Assembly: GCA_027492035.1 (NCBI GenBank)
Contig: JAOZFT010000032.1
Coordinates: forward strand, 1 to 64,000
Length of the DNA stretch: 64,000 nt
Reading direction: 5' to 3'
Origin: Thermoproteota archaeon
GTDB taxonomy: Archaea; Korarchaeota; JAOZGF01; JAOZFZ01
Below the pieces are notes generated by a model, which saw nothing but the letters and a program-made list of their open reading frames with translations, made no database searches and was not told the origin of the DNA. Of this stretch, positions 17,795 to 25,909 are shown piece after piece. The position numbers and the translations under genes are program-made. Position 1 is the first letter of the stretch. Every line of letters begins with the position of its first letter.

Positions 17795-18559
17795 TTGAAT
17801 CTTTTAGGTTGGCTTTACTGGTTTACTTTCAATTTTTTCCCGCCAATAATGTTTACAATTGTCATTATAGGTGTTTTGTTTAGAATAGCTTTGTGGTTCA
17901 GGGGCGGGAAAGTTTCTTGGCTGCGTAACAGTATAGGATGGTCGAACGGGAAAGAAAAACTAGTTTTTTTTGGGAAGTTCATTGTTTATTCACTGGAGGG
18001 GTTAATTCTCGACCTGATTTTCTTCCGTAAAATAGCTAAAAGGTCGATTAAATTTTGGGCTGCAGCTTGGCCCATGCACTTTTCTGCAGGGTTGCTGATT
18101 TTAAGCGGCATCCACCATGCAGCCCACACTTACTTCCTTGGTTTCTCTGCGAATAAACCTATAACTCACTTGAGTGATATTTTACCTCTTTCACGGGTTG
18201 CACCTTTCAATCTTCCTTTTCAAATACCTGGTTTACCAATTCCTCAACTGGTGCAAGTAGTACTTGGAATTATTTTTTTTATTGAATTATTTGTTCTCTT
18301 AATGAGGCGTTTATTATTTGAGGCGCCTAAACTCATTTCTGAAACAGACAACTATTTCGATTTGGCTATTATGATAGTAACTGGTTTTGCTGGGTTAATG
18401 AGCGGTTTAGGTGCAGAACCTGTTATTTTTTTCAGAACTCTCCACGGATTATTTGCTCAACTTTACTTCCTGGCCATACCATTCACTTTTTACACTCACA
18501 TTTTCGGTGCACCTATAAACCAACTTGTTTTAGCTGCTTACAAAGCTAAGTTTAGTTGA
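17795..18559 (+). CDS. HdrE/DsrM-like membrane cytochrome b subunit
   Basis: About 255 residues with five or six membrane helices and several helix-embedded His pairs (WPMHFSAGLLILSGIHHAAH; FFRTLHGLFAQLYF; FYTHIFG), fitting the b-heme-binding NarI-like fold of HdrE and DsrM. It probably oxidises or reduces a membrane quinone or phenazine and exchanges electrons with the adjacent HdrD-like subunit. TTG 17795 lies seven bases after GGGGGAGGT; GTG 17786 overlaps that SD. Its stop lies just before the HdrD start. Whether the partner is a heterodisulfide or another disulfide cannot be told from sequence. Confidence 0.8.
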   Translation: MNLLGWLYWFTFNFFPPIMFTIVIIGVLFRIALWFRGGKVSWLRNSIGWSNGKEKLVFFGKFIVYSLEGLILDLIFFRKIAKRSIKFWAAAWPMHFSAGLLILSGIHHAAHTYFLGFSANKPITHLSDILPLSRVAPFNLPFQIPGLPIPQLVQVVLGIIFFIELFVLLMRRLLFEAPKLISETDNYFDLAIMIVTGFAGLMSGLGAEPVIFFRTLHGLFAQLYFLAIPFTFYTHIFGAPINQLVLAAYKAKFS

Positions 18560-18570
18560 GGTCGCCTAGG

Positions 18571-19869
18571 ATGAGTAAAGGGATTTTTATCTCTGTAGAT
18601 AAAGTATCCAAGGCTCAAATGCTTCAACTGGACATATGTTCACGCTGCGCACTCTGTGCAGAGTATTGTCCAACATATAACGAAACAAGGGACAAAGTTT
18701 TAATACCTGGTGAAAGATCTAAACAGATAATGAGTCTTGTGAAAAAACAAAAAGGACTCCTTACTTTTTTCACAGGCCCTAAATCTGTCAGTAAAGAAGA
18801 ATTAAGTGACCTAAATAAAGCAGGGTACCTTTGTACACTCTGCGGCCAATGCACCTACACCTGCCCTACCGGCATCCAAACAACTAATCTTTGGTTAACT
18901 TTAAGAAATATTTTGTTTGAAGCAGGAGTTTCTCCTCAACCCATGAAAGACTTTTCAAAAATTCTCTCTGAGAATTATAATTTTCTGGGTCACTCCAATA
19001 CTGAAAGAGCTGACTGGGTGGATTTCAGGTTGAAATTCAATAAAAGGAAGATTAAGAAACTAGATGAAAAAAGAAGAAGCGAACTAAGATATGTTGAGTT
19101 AAGGAAGGAAGATATATTAAAAAGGGAAGCAGATGTTGTTTATTTTATAGGTTGTAACTCTTCCTTTTTTAAAGGGTTATCTGGTGCAGCTGACGCAATG
19201 GTTCACATCTTGAATGCTGCAGGTGAAAAAGCAACCATTTTGGGTGAAGATGAATGGTGTTGCGGCTACCCCTTCCTCTTAGCTGGTAACATAAAAAAAT
19301 TTGAAGAATTTGTGCGCCATAATTTGGGAGAATTTAAGAAAAGAAAGGCTGATACCGTTGTTTTCACATGTGCTGGATGCTACAAAACATTTAAGCATGA
19401 GGTACCTGAAATTCTCGGTATAGAATCTAACTTAAATTTTCTACACTCCTCCCAATTAATTGAAATATATTTTAAAGAAGGGAAGCTTCCATCTTTGCCC
19501 GAAGAGCAGGAAGAGTTAGTGATTACCTACCACGATCCGTGTGACATTGGGAGATATGGTTTAATCTATGAAGAGCCCCGTGAAATCCTTAGAAAAGTAA
19601 ATGTAACCCTTAAAGAAATGCGGGATACAAAAGAAAAAGCCCTTTGCTGCGGTGGAGGAGGATTAATGAAAGCAGTGAACAAAGAATTAACAAATAAAAT
19701 AGCTGTCAAAAGAGCTCAGCAGGTGGTGGAAACAAAGGCAAGTAGAGTTTGTTCAGGTTGTCCCTCCTGCGAATCAACCCTTAAAGAAGGGTTACAGAAC
19801 CTAGGAGCCAAGGTACGTGTTTTAGACATAACAGAAATAATAGCTGAAAAACTTGGTTTGCTCCCTTAA
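18571..19869 (+). CDS. HdrD/DsrK-like iron-sulfur disulfide reductase subunit
   Basis: About 432 residues. Two [4Fe-4S] motifs lie near the N-terminus (CSRCALCAEYCP and CTLCGQCTYTCP). These are followed by two CCG domains: C..EWCCGYP..CAGC, and DPC..ALCCGGGG..CSGCPSC. The second complete CCG motif is the type that binds the non-cubane cluster which cleaves disulfides in HdrB/HdrD. ATG 18571 has GAGGT eight bases upstream; a TTG at 18556 would add five residues. It is paired with the membrane cytochrome b gene directly upstream, giving a two-subunit membrane disulfide/thiol oxidoreductase of the HdrED or DsrMK class. Confidence 0.88.
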   Translation: MSKGIFISVDKVSKAQMLQLDICSRCALCAEYCPTYNETRDKVLIPGERSKQIMSLVKKQKGLLTFFTGPKSVSKEELSDLNKAGYLCTLCGQCTYTCPTGIQTTNLWLTLRNILFEAGVSPQPMKDFSKILSENYNFLGHSNTERADWVDFRLKFNKRKIKKLDEKRRSELRYVELRKEDILKREADVVYFIGCNSSFFKGLSGAADAMVHILNAAGEKATILGEDEWCCGYPFLLAGNIKKFEEFVRHNLGEFKKRKADTVVFTCAGCYKTFKHEVPEILGIESNLNFLHSSQLIEIYFKEGKLPSLPEEQEELVITYHDPCDIGRYGLIYEEPREILRKVNVTLKEMRDTKEKALCCGGGGLMKAVNKELTNKIAVKRAQQVVETKASRVCSGCPSCESTLKEGLQNLGAKVRVLDITEIIAEKLGLLP

Positions 19870-19878
19870 TTTAATCCT

Positions 19879-19901
19879 CCTTTTTTACTTTTTAAAAAAG
19901 G
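19879..19901. terminator. Bidirectional T-tract terminator between convergent genes
   Basis: The 47 bp between the HdrD-like gene and the H-protein gene contain CCTTTTTTACTTTTT followed by AAAAAAGG. Both strands therefore carry a run of five or six T, matching archaeal oligo-T termination. The two genes end head to head here. Confidence 0.5.
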
Positions 19902-19916
19902 GAAGGGAAGTAATTT

Positions 19917-20345
19917 TTATTTTTTCAGTTTTTCAGTTATTTCTCTTTTAATCCATTGTGTTATCTCGTCTGGTGAGTGGTAAAGATTTTTTAGCTCCTC
20001 CTCTAATTTACTGGGTTTTATTACTGCAATCCATCCCTCTCCATATGGGTCTTTGTTAATTAAGGTGGGATCATCCTCCAATGCCTCATTTGACTCAACA
20101 ACTGTTCCTGAAATAGGTGAAATCAATTTCCCAACCCATTTACCGCTTTCCACAGTACCGATTGGCTGTCCTTGCTCAACTTCATCCCCTTCGAAAGGAG
20201 TATCTATGTAAACTAAATTCCCTGCAGCTTTAGCCCCAAAGTCATTATATCCTATCCTCACCTTATCCCCTTCAACTTTAACCCAACAATGGTCTTTATG
20301 GTAATATAACTCCTCTGGAAACTCATACTCATCTACCTTAACCAT
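19917..20345 (-). CDS. gcvH: Glycine cleavage H-protein-like lipoyl carrier
   Basis: 142 residues. It opens DEYEFPEELYYHKDHCWVKVE, has the GYNDFGAKAAGNLVYIDTP strand pattern, and carries the lipoyl-lysine turn TVESGKWVGKLISPISG, with Lys in the place of the usual ESVKA lysine. ALEDDPTLINKDPYGEGW is another family hallmark. It would carry a lipoyl arm for methylamine transfer in glycine cleavage. No gcvT, gcvP or lipoyl ligase gene is in the window. The nearest neighbour is a disulfide reductase pair, convergent with it, which recalls the lipoate-binding proteins of sHdr-type systems. The link is suggestive only. Confidence 0.9.
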   Translation of the reverse strand: MVKVDEYEFPEELYYHKDHCWVKVEGDKVRIGYNDFGAKAAGNLVYIDTPFEGDEVEQGQPIGTVESGKWVGKLISPISGTVVESNEALEDDPTLINKDPYGEGWIAVIKPSKLEEELKNLYHSPDEITQWIKREITEKLKK

Positions 20346-20891
20346 TTTCTTTAACCTCCAAACCTATAGATTCACAGATATTTGCTTCCTTTCAAAAAGG
20401 AAAGAAGGTAAAGGCTTTTTACACAGGGAAGTAATTTCATTAATTTAAATGTTACTAATTATTCACACCACTTAAATGTATTCACTAGGTTTTCAAACAT
20501 GTTCAGGAAAATGGAAATTTTAAACAGGAAAAGTTTATACTGAGGGAAACATGTCGAAACATCTTTTTTAAATTAAAAATATGAAGAACTATGTTAAAAT
20601 GGAATTTATTACGCGTAAAAAGTATATAAAAGTAAGTGCTTTATTTAAAAACTTTTACCTAACTTCTGCGGTTCCTGTGGATATTACAAAAGTAGTTGGA
20701 GCAATTTCAATTTGAAAATTTATTTCTTCCTTAATCGTTGATTGTCGAATTGAGAAACAGCGAAAACAGTAAAATTTAAATTCCCCAGCCTCATCAAGGG
20801 GACGCAAACAAAAATTCCTTTCTAGAAATAAAAGAAAATTATTAAAAAGGAATTGTTTAAATTGAAAGAAAAGGTTTAGGTGATAAAGGGA
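20346..20891. other. Intergenic region with candidate leader and hairpins
   Basis: This divergent gap of about 545 bp between gcvH and the ECF S component has no credible ORF. It holds the TATA candidate at 20621. It also has a small CCCC/GGGG stem at about 20783-20801 and a perfect 9-bp inverted repeat (AATTCCTTT at 20813-20821 with AAAGGAATT at 20846-20854), about 35 bases before the start codon. I do not recognise a known riboswitch class. Confidence 0.4.
20621..20632 (+). promoter_or_regulatory. TATA-like element upstream of the ECF operon
   Basis: AGTATATAAAAG is a strong archaeal TATA match. Initiation near 20655 would leave a 235-nt leader before the S-component gene, long for an archaeon. 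A weaker alternative, GTTTAAATTG around 20855-20864, would give an almost leaderless message. Confidence 0.45.
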
Positions 20892-21485
20892 ATGACGGCT
20901 GAAACCGTAGAAGTTACGCCTACTGGAGCAAAAATATTAGCTGTGGTAATGATTCCAGCCATTGCTGTTCTGAACTATGTGACAGGGGTTGTTGTGGAAA
21001 TACTTAAACTCCCCGTATGGGGGGACACATGGGCTACAATGTTCGGTACCCTTGTTTCAGGAGTAGTGGTAGGTGCGATTGGTGGTTTCCTCTATAACAT
21101 AGTCATGGCTATGACCTTATGGGGATTACCTGCTTGGGTCTGGGGACTATGCAACATTGCAATTGCTTTGTTCAGCTGGTTATTCATAAAAGTTGGTTGG
21201 GCTGACCTTAAAAAGCCACTAAAACTAATTCCAGCATTCCTCACGCTAGGGTTTATTTATCCAATTCTTTGTACAATAATAGGGATTGTGATGTATGGTC
21301 CAGGGCCTGTTGCAAAACCTCAAGCTGCTGTTTACTATGCAGTGGAAGCAGCTACTAAAAATCTTTATTTAGCCACATATATTCAGAACGTAAGCGTGGA
21401 AATAATTGATAAAAGCATTTCTTGGGTTATTTCCCTAGCTATAGCTTCAGCAGTACCTAAAAAGTTCATTTTGGCCAAGCGATAA
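20892..21485 (+). CDS. ECF transporter substrate-binding (S) component
   Basis: About 197 residues with five or six hydrophobic helices. It has the short polar loops and the WGDTWATMFGTLVSGVVVG stretch characteristic of S components, where the substrate-binding loop is followed by a Gly/Ala-rich helix that contacts EcfT. ATG 20892 sits eight bases after GGTGA; GTG 20880 overlaps the SD. It is followed by ecfT, a nucleoside hydrolase and two ecfA genes in one direction, which suggests a nucleoside or a nucleoside-like vitamin precursor as substrate. The S-component subfamily cannot be fixed by eye. Confidence 0.75.
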   Translation: MTAETVEVTPTGAKILAVVMIPAIAVLNYVTGVVVEILKLPVWGDTWATMFGTLVSGVVVGAIGGFLYNIVMAMTLWGLPAWVWGLCNIAIALFSWLFIKVGWADLKKPLKLIPAFLTLGFIYPILCTIIGIVMYGPGPVAKPQAAVYYAVEAATKNLYLATYIQNVSVEIIDKSISWVISLAIASAVPKKFILAKR

Positions 21486-21563
21486 ATTTATATAATTTCT
21501 TTTTCTCCTTTTTTTCTTTTAAAAATAAGCCACAATAGTTTTTGGTGTAGGGGGAGGATTTTT

Positions 21564-22430
21564 TTGAGTTCTCTTGGTTCAACCATTTTGCGTAAAAGTT
21601 ACACGGTTGGAAACACTTTTTTCCATAGAGCTGATGGGAGAACTAAATTTATTTTCTTTTTCTGGATCTCTATTTTGGCTTATATTTTCCATGATTTAAT
21701 AATTAACACTTTTTTCATCGTTACATGTTTAGTTTTTGTTGCGATTGCTAAGTTAAAGAAACAAATTTATTTGACTGCTGCAGTTGTTGTTATACCTCTT
21801 ATGATTCTTTATTCCTTTGCTTGGGGTTTGCCCCAGCTTGGTTTCAATAAAACAGTTCTTTTTACATTTAATTTCTTCGGACGACATGTAACTTTTTATT
21901 TTGAAGGGTTAGCGGCAGCTTACATTTTCCCTTCAAGGATAGGTACAACTATAATGGCAGCCATGCTTTTTTACCTCACAACTAAACCTTCTGAAATGGT
22001 TTCTATGCTTATGAAATTCAGGTTCCCCTACAAATTTGTTTATGGAGTGGCTGCTACTTTTCAACTCATCCCGATAACTGTTGATGAGGTATCAACGATT
22101 TTTCAGGCTCAGACTTCGAGAGGAATGAATGTAGAAGTAGGTTTACTTGCGAAGTTTAAGAATTTCTTGGCTGTTATTGTGCCGCTTACTCTCGGTACAA
22201 TAAATAAGGTCCAAACAAGGGCTATAACCTTGGAGTCTAGGGGTTTTAGTGCTCCAGTGAAGAAAACAATACTCTATGAGATTAAGTTTAAGAAAGAGGA
22301 TTATCTATTGTTTGTTGGAATGTTTATTGCCTCTGCTATTCTGTTTTACCTTTATTTTGTTTATGCTCCCTCAGTTGGTCACTATATGCATTCACCATTC
22401 TCAAATCTTCAGTACTTCATTGGAAGTTGA
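21564..22430 (+). CDS. ecfT: ECF transporter transmembrane component EcfT
   Basis: 288 residues. It has an N-terminal HRADGRTKFIFFFW (the DPRxKl-type motif that opens EcfT/CbiQ proteins), four or five membrane helices, and two cytoplasmic coupling-helix motifs, QTSRGMN and LESRGFS. These match the conserved Ala-Arg-Gly signatures that dock on the two ATPases. The start is TTG 21564 behind GGGGGAGGA. The 78 bp upstream contain TTTATATAAT and a T-rich stretch, so an internal promoter or a partial terminator after the S gene is possible. It couples the S component to EcfA1/A2. Confidence 0.88.
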   Translation: MSSLGSTILRKSYTVGNTFFHRADGRTKFIFFFWISILAYIFHDLIINTFFIVTCLVFVAIAKLKKQIYLTAAVVVIPLMILYSFAWGLPQLGFNKTVLFTFNFFGRHVTFYFEGLAAAYIFPSRIGTTIMAAMLFYLTTKPSEMVSMLMKFRFPYKFVYGVAATFQLIPITVDEVSTIFQAQTSRGMNVEVGLLAKFKNFLAVIVPLTLGTINKVQTRAITLESRGFSAPVKKTILYEIKFKKEDYLLFVGMFIASAILFYLYFVYAPSVGHYMHSPFSNLQYFIGS

Positions 22431-22444
22431 AAACGTGAAAGAGG

Positions 22445-23464
22445 ATGGCTAAAGAGCCTAAGAAAGTTATTTTGGATGTTGATACAGGAATAGATGACGC
22501 TGTAGCCATTACCTTAGCTGTTAGATCTCCTGAAATAAATGTTATAGGGATAACTACTGTAGCCGGTAATGCAACTGTTAATAATACAACAAGAAACACT
22601 TTAAGAATGCTTGAGTTCCTAGATAAAACAGGTATTCCTGTTGCTAAAGGAATGCCGAGACCTATTCTAGGTGAACTTAAAGTTGCTGAAATGGTTCATG
22701 GGAAAGATGGTTTAGGAGATGTTGATTTGCCTGACCCTAAAATTAAACCTATTAATAAACATGCTATGGATTTCTTAATTGATAAGGTTTATAGTTACAG
22801 AAAGGGGGAAGTTAACATTGTAGCCACCGGGCCTTTAACCAATATTGCAATGGCTTTTTTGAAAGATCCTGACTTGCCTGGTAAAATAGGGCAAATTGTT
22901 TCAATGGGTGGGGCTTTCGGTGTCACAGTGTATGGTTACGGTAACGACACTCCTGTGGCTGAATTTAATATTTACACCGACCCTGTAGCAGCTAAAATTG
23001 TTTATAATTCTGGTGTAAATTTAACTTCTTTTGGTTTAGATGTTACAATGACTCCTGAGGCAGGTTTCACCCGTGAAATGTATAATAACTTAGCCAGAAT
23101 CAATACGAAAACAGCTAATTTGTTTCATGAAATGTTTAGGGGTTTGATAGAGTTTTCAGACCCTATAGCTATGCATGACCCCATGGCTGTTTCTTACTTA
23201 ATCGATTCTTCAATTTTCAAGGTTGAGAAGTACCATGTTGACGTGGAAATTTTTGGTGAATTAACTAGGGGGCAAACTGTGGCTGACAGGAGGTTTTGGT
23301 TTAAAGAAACTGTTGAAAAGTTTTTAAAGAAACCTTTACCCGAAGAATTGAAGAACACATTAAGAAACATGGTTAAAGAACCAAACGTTAATGTTTGTGT
23401 AGATTTAGACTCTAAAAAATTTCTCGATTTACTTCTCAAAAGAACAATTTATGAAAAAGTTTGA
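22445..23464 (+). CDS. Nucleoside hydrolase (IUNH family)
   Basis: 339 residues. The calcium-binding DVDTGIDDA motif lies at residues 11-19, followed by HGKDGLGDVDLP, FNIYTDPVAAKIV and the C-terminal MHDPMAV motif with the catalytic-site His. It hydrolyses the N-glycosidic bond of ribonucleosides to free base plus ribose. It lies inside the ECF operon between ecfT (14 bp upstream) and ecfA1, so it probably acts on the imported substrate in the cytoplasm. There is no signal peptide. Purine versus pyrimidine preference cannot be read from sequence; the purine-type island further right makes purines attractive (inference). Confidence 0.92.
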   Translation: MAKEPKKVILDVDTGIDDAVAITLAVRSPEINVIGITTVAGNATVNNTTRNTLRMLEFLDKTGIPVAKGMPRPILGELKVAEMVHGKDGLGDVDLPDPKIKPINKHAMDFLIDKVYSYRKGEVNIVATGPLTNIAMAFLKDPDLPGKIGQIVSMGGAFGVTVYGYGNDTPVAEFNIYTDPVAAKIVYNSGVNLTSFGLDVTMTPEAGFTREMYNNLARINTKTANLFHEMFRGLIEFSDPIAMHDPMAVSYLIDSSIFKVEKYHVDVEIFGELTRGQTVADRRFWFKETVEKFLKKPLPEELKNTLRNMVKEPNVNVCVDLDSKKFLDLLLKRTIYEKV

Positions 23465-23479
23465 AAGGTGTTTTTTGTT

Positions 23480-24364
23480 ATGGGTAATGAAACAAAAAAA
23501 GCCGGTGAAGAAAATGTTGTAGTGGTTGAGAACTACTCCTATTCATACCCTACCAAGAAAAACGTTATCCAAAACATTTCATTCACTGTGAAAAAGGGGG
23601 AAGTGTTGGGTATTATAGGACCCAATGGTGCAGGTAAATCAACCCTCTGTAAAACATTAAACGGTTTGGTTCCTCACTTTTATGGAGGATTTTTTGGAGG
23701 AAACGTTACAGTTGCAGGGATGGAAGTCCTTAAACATACAACTGCTGAACTCTCCACCAAAGTTGGTTTAGTTTTTCAGGATCCTGAAAGCCAAATTTCA
23801 GGAATGATGATGACGGTTTGGGAAGAGGTGGGGTTTGGTTTATCCATGCTTGGTTTCCCAAGAGAGGAAGTAGATGAGAGAGTGAATGACGCAATAAAGA
23901 AGGTCGGCTTAGAAGGGTTAGAGAAAAGATCCCCCTTTGAGTTATCTGGCGGCCAACAACAGAGGCTTGCTATAGCTACAGTTTTAGCTATCAAACCTGA
24001 AATAATGGTTTTGGATGAACCTACTGCTCAACTGGATCCCATTGGCAAATACGAAGTTTTTAAAGTAATTGAAGACCTTACACTGGAAGGATTAACAACT
24101 ATTGTGGTTGAACATGAAATAGAGGAGCTTGCGCATTTTGCAGATAATATTATCCTTCTACATGAAGGAAAAATACTTTCTTATGGAAAAGCCAAAAAGG
24201 TTTTAACAGAAGTTGAAAAATTAAAAGCAATAGGTGAGGACCCCCCTTCAGTTACGGAACTAACTTACTTATTGGATAAAGAACTTGATTTAAGTCTCGT
24301 CAACTACCCAATAACTCTAGATGAAGCAATAAAAATTTACAAAGAGTTAATGGTGAGTTCATGA
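23480..24364 (+). CDS. ECF transporter ATPase EcfA1
   Basis: About 294 residues with complete ABC motifs: Walker A GPNGAGKST, Q-loop VFQDPESQ, signature LSGGQQQRLAIA, Walker B MVLDEPTAQLDP and the H-loop VEHE. NGLVPHFYGGFFGGNV is a stretch typical of Ecf ATPases. ATG 23480 lies nine bases after GGTG; the GTG at 23468 is the SD itself. Its end overlaps ecfA2 by four bases. Together with EcfA2 it energises uptake by the S/T membrane pair. Confidence 0.92.
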   Translation: MGNETKKAGEENVVVVENYSYSYPTKKNVIQNISFTVKKGEVLGIIGPNGAGKSTLCKTLNGLVPHFYGGFFGGNVTVAGMEVLKHTTAELSTKVGLVFQDPESQISGMMMTVWEEVGFGLSMLGFPREEVDERVNDAIKKVGLEGLEKRSPFELSGGQQQRLAIATVLAIKPEIMVLDEPTAQLDPIGKYEVFKVIEDLTLEGLTTIVVEHEIEELAHFADNIILLHEGKILSYGKAKKVLTEVEKLKAIGEDPPSVTELTYLLDKELDLSLVNYPITLDEAIKIYKELMVSS

Positions 24365-25188
24365 AAGAAAAAATAATAGAAACCAAGAACCTTTGGTTCT
24401 CTTACAGCCCAGAAGTCACAGCTTTAAGGAACATAAACTTGGAAATTTATAAGGGTGAATTAATAGCTTTAATTGGTCAAAACGGAGGTGGAAAAACGAC
24501 CCTGGCTAAACATTTCAATGGTTTATTGAAGCCAACGAAAGGCGATGTATACGTTAAGGGCCAAAACACTAAAGATGTCCCTGCAAACAGGTTAGCCTTA
24601 ACTGTGGGCTACGTTTTTCAAAACCCAGCTCACCAGATTTTTACAAGCAAAGTCTATGATGAGGTAGCTTATGGTGCAAGAAATGAAGGTTTGAATGAAG
24701 AAGAAGTTAAAGAAAGGGTGGAATATGCCTTAGAGGAAGTAGGGTTAATAGGTTATGAAGATTGGCACCCTTACGACTTAGACTATGGAAAAATGAAGCT
24801 TTTAACTGTTGCCTCCATCATTTCAATGAAACCTGAGGTTTATGTTTTAGATGAACCCACAACTGGACAAGATCATAAAGGAAGAAGAGTCCTAGCTGAC
24901 TTAGTAATTAAATTAAACAAGGAAGGAAACACTGTGATAGTAATTACACATGATATGAAGTTTGTTGCTAGAACGGCTAAAAGAACGATACTGCTTGCAA
25001 ACGGTGAAGTAATAAAGGATGGAGCTACAAATGAAGTATTGCATGATCTTGAAACACTTAAGAAGGCAATGATTAAACCTCCTCAAGTAGTGCAACTAGC
25101 CTACTCTCTAAAATCATACGGGGTCCCCACAAACATTTTAACGATAGATGATGCCTTTAATTCTTTTAAGAAATTAATAAATAGGTAG
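24361..25188 (+). CDS. ECF transporter ATPase EcfA2 with degenerate signature motif
   Basis: 275 residues. Walker A GQNGGGKTT, Q-loop VFQNPAHQ, Walker B YVLDEPTTGQD and the ITHD switch histidine are intact. The ABC signature is not: where LSGGQ is expected the protein reads LDYGKMKLLTVASI. An ATP site is built from the Walker motifs of one ATPase and the signature of the other, so only one of the two composite sites would be canonical. The ATG overlaps the stop of ecfA1. Downstream is a 280-bp gap without an ORF. Confidence 0.9.
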   Translation: MKEKIIETKNLWFSYSPEVTALRNINLEIYKGELIALIGQNGGGKTTLAKHFNGLLKPTKGDVYVKGQNTKDVPANRLALTVGYVFQNPAHQIFTSKVYDEVAYGARNEGLNEEEVKERVEYALEEVGLIGYEDWHPYDLDYGKMKLLTVASIISMKPEVYVLDEPTTGQDHKGRRVLADLVIKLNKEGNTVIVITHDMKFVARTAKRTILLANGEVIKDGATNEVLHDLETLKKAMIKPPQVVQLAYSLKSYGVPTNILTIDDAFNSFKKLINR

Positions 25189-25468
25189 GAAGACAAATTT
25201 TTTAGGATGTGCTGTTTCTTAAATGAAGTCTTTTTTCATGTTTTTTGATTTTAGTGAAACAGAGAATGGGAATGAATGTTTCTTCGGTTTCTTAGCTTTA
25301 ACGGTCTATGCTTTGTTTTTTCAGTAAATTTTACATTTTCTTATCCTTTGATTTTTTTAAAAGGGTAAATTTTAAATTTCTCTTTCAATTCACTCGTATC
25401 GGAGAAAATCAAATTTAATCGCTTATCTCTCCTCACCTTTAAAAGCCTAATGGTACATTTACTAGAAC

Positions 25469-25888
25469 ATGGGGTTGTTTATGATGGCTGAAAAGATAAG
25501 GGTTTTATTGGCTAAACCTGGACTTGACGGGCATGATAGGGGAATAAAAGTTGTAGCTAGGGCTTTAAGGGACAGCGGAATGGAAGTAATTTATCTAGGA
25601 ATAAGGAACACACCTGAACAAATAGTTGAAACAGCCATTCAAGAAGATGTGGATGTAATAGGTTTAAGCATTCTTTCCGGTTCTCACATGTACCATTTCC
25701 CAAGAATTTTACAGCTTCTTAAAGAAAGGAAAGCTGAAGACATAGTGGTGATAGGTGGAGGGATAATACCTCAGGAAGACAAGGAAAAACTAGAAAAAAT
25801 GGGAGTTAAAGCAATTTTTGGACCTGGAACCTCAACTCAAGAAATAATAAAGAAAATTAAGGAACTAATAGGGAATAAGAAAAACTAA
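25469..25888 (+). CDS. Methylmalonyl-CoA/acyl-CoA mutase small subunit (B12-binding)
   Basis: 139 residues. It contains the base-off B12 motif DGHDRG (residues about 20-25), with [12 protein letters not shown] and VIGGGIIP completing the cobalamin Rossmann domain. It is a stand-alone B12 subunit, and the large subunits are separate genes as usual in archaea. It is the only B12-binding subunit in the window, yet two large subunits are present. A TTTTAAAAG element about 27 bases upstream of ATG 25469 would fit a leaderless start; ATG 25481 or 25484 are alternatives. Confidence 0.93.
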   Translation: MGLFMMAEKIRVLLAKPGLDGHDRGIKVVARALRDSGMEVIYLGIRNTPEQIVETAIQEDVDVIGLSILSGSHMYHFPRILQLLKERKAEDIVVIGGGIIPQEDKEKLEKMGVKAIFGPGTSTQEIIKKIKELIGNKKN

Positions 25889-25909
25889 AGGGATACTTAA
25901 GGTGTCATA

